From MGBC102946 sp022793145 (GTDB lineage: Bacteria > Bacillota_I > Bacilli_A > RF39 > UBA660), in the NCBI GenBank assembly GCA_947426265.1, contig CANEDJ010000016.1:1-28831 (forward strand): a stretch of DNA of 28,831 bases, read 5' to 3'. Position numbers and translations under genes: made by a program. Below the pieces are notes generated by a model. The model was not told where the DNA came from. It searched no databases and saw only the letters and a list, made by a program, of their open reading frames with translations. Below are positions 22,870 through 28,831 of the stretch, in pieces (within the stretch, counting starts at the first letter, position 1; each line of letters begins with the position of its first letter).

Positions 22870-23551
22870 GTTTATATGTTCCTTTCTCATAATCTTTTAA
22901 TATGCGCCCTGAATCTAATAAAATAACTCTTTTTTTCATTTTGTCTACAATTTCTGTATCATGTGTTACCATAATAATGGTTGTTCCCATTTGATTGATT
23001 GCATCTAATACTGACATAATTTCCATACTTGTATTCTCATCCAAATTTCCTGTTGGTTCATCACAGATAAGAAGCTTTGGCCCATTGATAATCGCTCTTG
23101 CAATTGCTACACGTTGTTGCTCTCCACCTGATAATTCAGTAGGATAATTTTTGGCTTTGTGTTTTAAACCAACTAATTCTAAAGCTTTAAGAACTTTAGT
23201 GTGAATCTCTTTCTTTGGAGTTCCAAAAACTTCTAATGCAAATGCCACATTTTCATAAACGGTTGAGCGATTAAGAAGCTTAAAGTCTTGAAAAACAACT
23301 CCCAATTTTCTACGCAGTTTGTATACTTTTCCATTTCTTAACTTTGCTACATCAATTCCACCTACAATTATTTTCCCACTGGTTGGTTTTTCTTCACGAT
23401 AAAGCATTTTAATTAAAGTGGATTTCCCACATCCAGTAGAGCCAATGATAAAAACAAAATCACCTTTTTCGATTCTTAAGTCAAGATCATAAATGGCAGT
23501 CACGCCATTTTTATATCGCTTATTTACATCTTTCATTCTAATTAAATCCAT
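22856..23551 (-). CDS. ftsE: Cell division ATP-binding protein FtsE
   Basis: 231 residues. Walker A GSTGCGKST (37-45), Q-loop VFQDFKLL (about 86-93), signature LSGGEQQR (about 140-147), Walker B LLICDEPTGNLD (160-171) and the H-loop in VTHD. It hydrolyses ATP to drive FtsX. GAGGTGG precedes the ATG. Order prfB-(yitT)-ftsE-ftsX resembles the Bacillus prfB-ftsE-ftsX region. Confidence 0.97.
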   Translation of the reverse strand: MDLIRMKDVNKRYKNGVTAIYDLDLRIEKGDFVFIIGSTGCGKSTLIKMLYREEKPTSGKIIVGGIDVAKLRNGKVYKLRRKLGVVFQDFKLLNRSTVYENVAFALEVFGTPKKEIHTKVLKALELVGLKHKAKNYPTELSGGEQQRVAIARAIINGPKLLICDEPTGNLDENTSMEIMSVLDAINQMGTTIIMVTHDTEIVDKMKKRVILLDSGRILKDYEKGTYKHEGI

Positions 23552-23562
23552 TTTTCCACCTC

Positions 23563-24447
23563 TTATTCTCCACCTGCTACTTCATATGCATCAGTCACTA
23601 AAAAAAATGCATTAGGATCAATTTTCTTAATTCCTTCTTTGGCTACAAAATATTCTTTTGTTGGAATAATACACATAATTACTTTTTGACGGTCTCCAGT
23701 GTACCCTCCTCTTCCATCTAAGATGGTAACTCCATGGCTTAGATAATTTAAAATAAATTTTTTTACTTCTGTCTCATAATCTGTAATGATATAAAATGCT
23801 TTGGACTGACTAATTCCTAATATTACTTTATCCGTCATAACGCTAATTAAATAAATTGAAATAACAGAATACATAAATTTTTGAAAACCAAATACAAAGA
23901 AACTAATACCAACTATAATGCCATCTGTAAAAAACATTGCATTTCCGATGGACATTTTAAAATATTTTGATACAATTTGATTCAAAATATCTGTTCCACC
24001 CGTTGTGAATCCTGCTTTAAATATCATTCCTAATCCAAATCCACTAATTGCTGCTCCAAATAATGCAATAACTACTGGTTCTGTCGATCCCAAATCAATC
24101 AAAGTTGCCATAGGCTCTGTCAATTTTACAAAGACTGGATATAACAAAGAACCAATTACCGTATTGGCAGTTTTTTCTTTTCCTAAAAATATCAAACTTA
24201 ATAAAAGCAAAAATATAGAACCAATCAGAATAACAAAAGATGGATCCAAATGATAGAGCTTATTCAAAATAACAGCAACTCCACTTACCCCATATACAAC
24301 TTGACTAGGTAATAGAAATACATTAAAAGCCAAGGATACTAAAAATAATCCTAATAAAAATTCTGCATATCTTACTAATTTATCTTTCGCATAAATAGAT
24401 TTTATAATATTTGGATCAATAATACTTTCTTTTCTTCTAAAAAACAT
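23563..24447 (-). CDS. YitT family membrane protein
   Basis: 294 residues. An N-terminal membrane domain with five to six helices (about 25-205; LFLVSLAFNVFLLPSQVVYGVSG, FKAGFTTGGTDILNQIVSKYF) is followed by a C-terminal DUF2179 cytoplasmic domain (about 215-290; GVTILDGRGGYTGDRQKVIMCII). This is the YitT/DUF161-DUF2179 architecture, common in Firmicutes; the transported or sensed compound is not known. It sits 3 nt after prfB and 11 nt before ftsE on the same strand. Confidence 0.92.
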   Translation of the reverse strand: MFFRRKESIIDPNIIKSIYAKDKLVRYAEFLLGLFLVSLAFNVFLLPSQVVYGVSGVAVILNKLYHLDPSFVILIGSIFLLLLSLIFLGKEKTANTVIGSLLYPVFVKLTEPMATLIDLGSTEPVVIALFGAAISGFGLGMIFKAGFTTGGTDILNQIVSKYFKMSIGNAMFFTDGIIVGISFFVFGFQKFMYSVISIYLISVMTDKVILGISQSKAFYIITDYETEVKKFILNYLSHGVTILDGRGGYTGDRQKVIMCIIPTKEYFVAKEGIKKIDPNAFFLVTDAYEVAGGE

Positions 24448-24450
24448 ATT

Positions 24451-25537
24451 CTAGCACCTCTTTAAATTCTCCTCCATAAAGAAATCGATATCACCATCTA
24501 ATACTTTTCCAACATTACTTGTTTCAATATTGGTTCTATGATCTTTTACCATTGAATATGGATGCATGACATAACTTCTAATTTGAGAACCAAAATTGAT
24601 ATCCATTTGTTCCCCTTTTAAGCTTTTCATTTCTTGTTCTCTTTTTTCTTGTTCTTGTTGATAAAGCTTATTCTTTAATATTTCCATTGCCTTTTCTTTA
24701 TTTTGAATCTGACTTCTCTCATTTTGGCAAGTAACAACAATTTTGCTTGGAAAATGGGTAATTCTAACTGCACTATCAGTAGTATTTACACCTTGTCCAC
24801 CGTTTCCACTGCTTCTATAAACATCAATTCTAATATCAGTCTCTTTGATTTCAATGTCAATATTGCTTTGTTCTAAAAATGGGGTTACTTCTACCGAAGC
24901 AAATGAAGTATGTCTTCTAGCATTAGAATCAAATGGAGAGATTCTTACCAATCTATGAACTCCACGCTCATTTTTTAAATAACCAAATGAATGAATTCCT
25001 TTTACCAAAAACGAAATGCTTTTAATTCCTACTTCCTCTCCAGGTTGTTCATAAATAATTTCATAAGTAAAATTTTTCTTATCGCACCATCTCGCATACA
25101 TACGGAAAAGCATTTCTGCCCAATCACAAGCTTCTGTTCCTCCTGCTCCACTATGAATTTCTACAATAGAATTTCCTTCATCATATGGACCGTTAAATAA
25201 TGTTTCTATCTCTAATTTTTTTAATCTTTCATCAATGCTTACAATAGAAAGCTCTAATTCTTTTTCTACATCTTTATCATTTAATTCACACATTTCTAAA
25301 GAAAGATCGATTTCCGACTGTAAAGTTTCCAAGCTTTCTACAGAACTTTTTAAATTATTCAGCTCACCAATAATCGTTTCACTGTATCTTTTGTCATCCC
25401 AAAAATTAGATTGTAACATGGTTTGCTCTAATTCTTGTATACGTTTCTTTTTTGTAGAAGGGTCAAAGTAACCTCCCTAATTCATTAATTTTTATTTGAT
25501 AATTTTCATAAGTACTTTTTAATTCATTATGTTCCAC
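24451..25537 (-). CDS. prfB: Peptide chain release factor 2 (programmed +1 frameshift)
   Basis: RF2 reads UAA and UGA. It is made from two frames. Codons 1-24 run from GTG at 25537 (AGGAGG 7 nt upstream) to CTT at 25468-25466. The TGA at 25465-25463 is bypassed by a +1 shift and the main frame continues GAC CCT..., giving ~361 residues. The sequence GGGAGG lies 3 nt before CTT, the internal Shine-Dalgarno that promotes slippage. The main part has SPF (in RISPFDSNARRHTS) and GGQ (in SSGNGGQGVNTTDSAVR). The frameshift makes synthesis self-regulating: low RF2 favours shifting. Annotations starting at the ATG at 25419 miss the first ~39 residues. Confidence 0.96.
25462..25477 (-). promoter_or_regulatory. 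RF2 programmed frameshift site
   Basis: Minus strand GGGAGG TTA CTT TGA C: internal Shine-Dalgarno, 3-nt spacer, slippery CTT and TGA followed by C. This matches the conserved bacterial prfB site. Confidence 0.95.
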
Positions 25538-25559
25538 ATTCAATCCTCCTAACTATAAC

Positions 25560-25568
25560 ATTATAACA
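25560..25568 (-). promoter_or_regulatory. Extended -10 promoter of prfB
   Basis: Minus strand TGTTATAAT, with TATAAT at 25565-25560. About 25 nt upstream of the GTG start. Confidence 0.6.
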
Positions 25569-25610
25569 TTTTTTTATTAAAATTCCTATGTATTTTAAAA
25601 ATAATAAAAG

Positions 25611-25633
25611 AAAAACAAGGTTTTCTAACCCTG
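25611..25633 (-). terminator. Intrinsic terminator of the DUF4015-yutD operon
   Basis: CAGGGTT (25633-25627) pairs with AACCTTG (25622-25616), one G-U pair and a 4-nt AGAA loop, then five U. It abuts the stop codon at 25634. Confidence 0.8.
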
Positions 25634-26413
25634 CTATTTTATATCTGCTGTTATTCGTTTATAAGACTTGCAAAATTCACTAATAACTCTCTGCATTTCT
25701 TCTTCTGTTAATTCCACCCCATTTTTATGATAGCGGGTTTCTATTATCTTTTCTAAAACCATACTGACATAATGAAAAGGAAAGCTAGATAGTATAGATT
25801 GATTTTCTGTTTTTGGAAATTTACTTGAACTTGGAATATCATTTCCTGTTACAACGTATAAATCCATTGCATTTCTATTCTCTAATTCTACTCTTATTGT
25901 ATCTTCTAATTGCAATTTAGTTGCTAATTCTCTTGGAAGTGGCTTCATAACAGGAGAATTATTTATATGAAATGGATACATTGTCCCCGATAGCTGATCC
26001 AAAAGTGGTGCTTCTAAATCTTTCCTATTTGTAGTTACAAAAGAGACAACTTTATAAAATGGACGGTTTATCTCATCTATCTGAAATCCGTGCTTTACCA
26101 ACCTAGTTGCATAAAAATATGGAGTACTTTCTTGCTCTGTTAATATAGTTGCAATAACTTTTCCTAACAATTCATAATGAAATGTTCTACTTTGACTAAT
26201 TTTCTTCCATTCTACTTTTATCCATTCCTGCTTTTGTTCAATAGAATTTTTATGTTGTTTTAAATATTCTTTCAATTTAGATAATTTTTCTAAATCAACA
26301 GCATTTAACGAACTATTAAGAAATCTTTCCTGCTCCTCCATGTACTGAGCATATTCATTAATCATGGAAGCTACTTGTAAAAATCGTTCATTTATTTGTT
26401 CTAAAGTTTTCAT
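25634..26413 (-). CDS. Coiled-coil protein of unknown function
   Basis: 259 residues, no signal or membrane segment. The first ~75 residues are helical with heptad character (FLQVASMINEYAQYMEEQERFL, DLEKLSKLKEYLKQHKNSIEQ). A mixed domain follows, with FYKVVSFVTTNRKDLEAPLLDQL and LYVVTGNDIPSS, and a helical tail (MVLEKIIETRYHKNGVELTEEEMQRVISEFCKSY). I do not recognise the family. It starts at the base after yutD and ends the operon. No sign of transfer; composition matches the core genes. Role unknown. Confidence 0.65.
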   Translation of the reverse strand: MKTLEQINERFLQVASMINEYAQYMEEQERFLNSSLNAVDLEKLSKLKEYLKQHKNSIEQKQEWIKVEWKKISQSRTFHYELLGKVIATILTEQESTPYFYATRLVKHGFQIDEINRPFYKVVSFVTTNRKDLEAPLLDQLSGTMYPFHINNSPVMKPLPRELATKLQLEDTIRVELENRNAMDLYVVTGNDIPSSSKFPKTENQSILSSFPFHYVSMVLEKIIETRYHKNGVELTEEEMQRVISEFCKSYKRITADIK

Positions 26414-26692
26414 TTATTTGCACTTTTTTAAAATGAAATAGCGACATTCATAGGAACAATAATCTTTCAAATATTGTTCTACTTTTTCTATGTCATTTCC
26501 CTTTCTATATAATTTATTTTCTTTATCACAAAATCCTTTTAATCGTAATTTTCCATATGACCAATCACCTACAATATAGTCATAGGGATCAAAATATTCT
26601 GTGTCTTTATTTATTACTTCATCTAATAAGAAGCCATCTTTATAATCTTTTAATAATTCATATTCATAATGATTCATTTTATATTTTTTCAT
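26414..26692 (-). CDS. yutD: YutD family protein (DUF1027)
   Basis: 92 residues with the conserved YutD block FDPYDYIVGDWSYGKLRLKGF near the middle and a C-terminal cysteine segment (DYCSYECRYFILKKC). YutD proteins are small, mainly found in Bacilli, and of unknown function. It lies 3 nt after the DUF4015 gene and directly before the coiled-coil gene, so all three are one transcript. Confidence 0.82.
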   Translation of the reverse strand: MKKYKMNHYEYELLKDYKDGFLLDEVINKDTEYFDPYDYIVGDWSYGKLRLKGFCDKENKLYRKGNDIEKVEQYLKDYCSYECRYFILKKCK

Positions 26693-26695
26693 TTA

Positions 26696-28363
26696 TTACT
26701 CCTTTTCAAATGCTGGTGCTATTTCATTATACTTTGATAAACTTGATGCTGCATTCCAAGTCATAAAACCACCAGTTAATCCAGCATCTTCTAATGCATC
26801 AATTTGTTCTTTTATTTTTGTACTATCATAAACAATATACGGTTCTCTTACTGTATTATATGCTTGAATCCAAGTTCTCACTACTGCTGGAGTAGGAATT
26901 TCCTGTTGTCTTACATTTGCATATCCATTTCCCCATGCATATAAAAGCTTATATGGAACTGTCCATACAATATCTTTAATTCCATATTCATAAGCTCCGA
27001 AATGATCTGGATACGGCATTGCACTGATTACATCAACAACATTAGAAATAGCTCCCCAATATTGTCCATACCCAGTTACATAATTATGAGCACTTTCTCC
27101 AAATACATCTGCTGATACATAAGCTCTAACTTCGTGAATTTGATCACAAGCATACATTAGAAATGTTTGAATTGCCTGTGCTTTTGTTTCGTTATATGTA
27201 TTTTTTAAATTCATTTCTCCATTTTTTTCTAATGCATATGTACGATCTGGGAAACGAACATAATCAAACTGGATTTCATGAAATCCCATCTCTACAACTG
27301 CTTCTTTTGCCAATTCAACATTAAATTCCCATACATCTCTATTGTAAGCACTTGGCCAATAAGAGCCATTATGTTTATATGGATTCCCAGCACTATCCGC
27401 TATCGCTGCTTCTGGGTGATCTGTTACATAATAACTATCTTTAAATACTGTAATTCTGCCAATTACATAGAATCCATTCTCTTTTAATTTTTGAATTGCA
27501 TTTTTATAGTCATCAAAACTATTAATCGCATGATTAAAATTAGTTTTTGAATATTTTTCCATAACTTTACTTTTATAAGCTGGAGCTGTATTGTCTTTGA
27601 TATCCACAACAAATGCATTGATATTGGTATTCTTTGCAATTTCAATATATTTATCTACATCTTTTATAACACCTGCATTTAAATATAAACTTCTAACTTT
27701 TTCTGGCATTTTGTTTTCTTCAAATTTTGCCTTTTCATAAGGATAAAAATCTAAACTTCCTGCATCTCCTCCACCTTGTGTATTTGTACGTTTCAAATGA
27801 ACCTGATAACTATTATTTTCATCATAGTTTTTCATAGCTTCTTCTTTTGTACTAACGAGGTACTTGCTGTAAACAAATCCCTCTGACCCATTATACATGA
27901 TTTTGTATTTGGGTGCAAATCCATTTTCTAATGTATTAAATCCAATAATTTTAACAGGTTCACCCTTTTTAATTAATCCTAATATTTCACTGCTTTTGTC
28001 CTCTTTATAAACTGTTGTATTGGTTCTAACAAATAATTCTTCTTCATAGATTACTTTATTATAAGTATCTACTATATTTTCTGATTTAAATAAAAATGTC
28101 GATCCTTCAATCTTCACTTTTTTATATTCTTGTTTTGTTATTTCACCAATGATAGTTTGGTCATAAAGTTCTACTTTAGTACCACGATAAAATTCATTCA
28201 CTTCCTTATATTTTTCATCATAAGCTTTTACTTTTATTTCAAGAGATCCCAAATAAGCTATATTCAGTTTCTCTGGTTTTATAACTTCTTTCTTTGTTAA
28301 AAATAAAAATCCAACACCTAAAATTATTCCTATCAAAAATGTTATTGCCAATATTTTTTTCAT
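26696..28363 (-). CDS. Membrane-anchored glycoside hydrolase-like protein (DUF4015) with SH3-like domains
   Basis: 555 residues. One N-terminal membrane helix (about 4-22), so probably extracytoplasmic and tethered. Two SH3b-like segments follow, about 32-100 and 108-170 (VRTNTTVYKEDKSSEILGLIKKGEPVKIIGF; GFVYSKYLV). From ~220 there is a barrel domain typical of the putative glycosidase family DUF4015: VRSLYLNAG, INAFVVDIKD, GFYVIGRITVFKD, GFHEIQFDYVRFPD and AMPYPDHF. SH3b suggests cell-wall binding, and a wall polysaccharide is the likely target by inference. First gene of the operon; extended -10 promoter and TAGGTGA ribosome site upstream. Confidence 0.85.
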   Translation of the reverse strand: MKKILAITFLIGIILGVGFLFLTKKEVIKPEKLNIAYLGSLEIKVKAYDEKYKEVNEFYRGTKVELYDQTIIGEITKQEYKKVKIEGSTFLFKSENIVDTYNKVIYEEELFVRTNTTVYKEDKSSEILGLIKKGEPVKIIGFNTLENGFAPKYKIMYNGSEGFVYSKYLVSTKEEAMKNYDENNSYQVHLKRTNTQGGGDAGSLDFYPYEKAKFEENKMPEKVRSLYLNAGVIKDVDKYIEIAKNTNINAFVVDIKDNTAPAYKSKVMEKYSKTNFNHAINSFDDYKNAIQKLKENGFYVIGRITVFKDSYYVTDHPEAAIADSAGNPYKHNGSYWPSAYNRDVWEFNVELAKEAVVEMGFHEIQFDYVRFPDRTYALEKNGEMNLKNTYNETKAQAIQTFLMYACDQIHEVRAYVSADVFGESAHNYVTGYGQYWGAISNVVDVISAMPYPDHFGAYEYGIKDIVWTVPYKLLYAWGNGYANVRQQEIPTPAVVRTWIQAYNTVREPYIVYDSTKIKEQIDALEDAGLTGGFMTWNAASSLSKYNEIAPAFEKE

Positions 28364-28382
28364 AAATTCACCTACTATAGTT

Positions 28383-28411
28383 AGTATAACATCTTTTAAA
28401 TTTTTTATAAA
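28383..28411 (-). promoter_or_regulatory. Predicted promoter of the DUF4015-yutD operon
   Basis: Minus strand TTTATA (28411-28406), 17-nt spacer ending in TGT, TATACT (28388-28383). Confidence 0.6.
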
Positions 28412-28417
28412 ATTTGT

Positions 28418-28456
28418 AAAAAAAGAAAATTTTTAATTTTATAAAAATTTTCTTTT
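28418..28456 (-). terminator. AT-only terminator-like hairpin
   Basis: Perfect 14-bp arms (28456-28443 and 28434-28421) around an 8-nt loop, running into U on the minus strand. It probably ends transcription coming from the surface-protein gene at the right edge. Confidence 0.6.
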
Positions 28457-28469
28457 ATAAATATATATA

Positions 28470-28525
28470 AGTAGCCCCCAATATTAGAATAGAAATAGAA
28501 ATGAAGTTAAATATCGAGGGCTGCT
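28470..28525 (-). repeat. GC-containing imperfect inverted repeat
   Basis: Arms 28470-28485 (with CCCCC) and 28510-28525 pair at 15 of 16 positions on the minus-strand RNA, counting two G-U pairs, around a 24-nt loop. It abuts the next inverted repeat. Confidence 0.6.
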
Positions 28526-28588
28526 TCTAAACACATATATAAGATTGATAGATTCTTTAGAACATGTCTATCTTACTATGTGGTTAGA
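28526..28588. repeat. Second, nested inverted repeat
   Basis: TCTAAACACATA (28526-28537) and TATGTGGTTAGA (28577-28588) match at 11 of 12 positions. An inner pair (GATAGA at 28547-28552 with TCTATC at 28567-28572) lies inside. It starts at the base after the first inverted repeat. Confidence 0.55.
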
Positions 28589-28604
28589 CATTATTCATCT
28601 TCTA

Positions 28605-28831
28605 TCATTTTGTTAATATATATGGATCTGTTTTTGTTCCTGTTCCTCCTACTATTTTGACGCTGGAGTCTAGATATACAACTGGGCGCACACCACAGCG
28701 ATAGTAGTTCGCGGTGAAAATGTTGACATACCCGTCCCGCACAGCCCACACGTTAGGCGAGACGGCGCTATTATAAGGAGTGATTGACCACTGGTAATTC
28801 GAATATCCTATCCAGTTATTACTCATACATG
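28605..28831 (-). CDS. 3' end of a surface/exported protein, cut by the window edge
   Basis: The last ~75 residues of a gene whose frame is still open at 28831. The visible part (NWIGYSNYQWSITPYNS, WAVRDGYVN, YYRCGVRPVVYLDSSVKI then GGTGTKTDPYIL) is the C-terminal module found on large exported proteins of gut Firmicutes, where GVRPVV.L and a final G(T/S)G...DPY.L are conserved. Function is not clear; cell-surface or pilin-like roles are the usual guess. Local GC is visibly higher than the rest of the window, with GCG- and CCG-rich codons, suggesting recent acquisition or a recombining surface locus. The ATG at 28826 is not necessarily the start. Confidence 0.65.
   Translation of the reverse strand, partial: CMSNNWIGYSNYQWSITPYNSAVSPNVWAVRDGYVNIFTANYYRCGVRPVVYLDSSVKIVGGTGTKTDPYILTK

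Noticed and set aside
28470..28588. CRISPR array or IS element
   Set aside because: There are no regularly spaced direct repeats and no transposase frame. Only inverted repeats are present.
1..28831. tRNA or rRNA genes
   Set aside because: No cloverleaf-like GC-rich block or CCA-type end was seen on either strand.

Overview
The window is AT-rich Bacillota DNA, most likely from an anaerobic gut member of class Bacilli or an Erysipelotrichia-like lineage that is uncultured or little studied. It carries the RNA polymerase delta subunit, a Bacillus-like gene order (ywiB-argS-rpoE; yabG-veg ... spoVG ... yabP-yabQ-divIC; prfB ... ftsE-ftsX) and several sporulation genes (gerQ, yabG, yabP, yabQ, spoVG). 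TGA is an ordinary stop codon: many genes end in it and RF2 is present. The code is therefore standard, not mycoplasma-like. Most promoters that can be read are extended -10 types, and Shine-Dalgarno sites are strong.

Layout. 1-3.2 kb: a leftward unit prfA-prmC-DUF4026 protein, ending in a strong terminator at the left edge. 3.3-4.1 kb: a divergent metallophosphoesterase. 4.3-7.9 kb: leftward ywiB-argS-rpoE, then an HAD nucleotidase and a NUDIX hydrolase behind their own promoter. 8.05-10.0 kb: a rightward class A penicillin-binding protein. 10.1-10.9 kb: leftward pduL plus a small cysteine protein. 11.1-12.06 kb: rightward gerQ and lemA. 12.2-14.6 kb: a leftward, condensed version of the Bacillus yabG-to-divIC sporulation/division region.

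14.9-20.0 kb is the accessory part. A leftward cluster encodes a secreted 146-residue protein, then a 19-bp intercistronic hairpin, three small polytopic membrane proteins, a BcrA-like ABC ATPase and a membrane-anchored exported protein. The ABC genes overlap or abut. Upstream of it lies a decayed membrane-protein gene with two in-frame stops. This cluster is the best candidate for a poorly described system, probably peptide export, immunity or cell-envelope signalling.

20.06-28.4 kb returns to core functions: an anchored Ig-like protein, a divergent RluA-family pseudouridine synthase, and leftward prfB (with a programmed +1 frameshift)-yitT-ftsE-ftsX. A second leftward operon holds a DUF4015 glycosidase-like protein, a YutD family protein and a coiled-coil protein. 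The right edge holds tandem hairpins and the GC-richer 3' end of a surface protein that runs off the window.

Functional themes: translation termination (prfA, prfB, and prmC, which methylates both factors), cell wall and division (class A PBP, ftsEX, divIC), spore formation, and one exported-peptide/ABC system. All assignments were made by eye from motifs and gene order; no database search was run.
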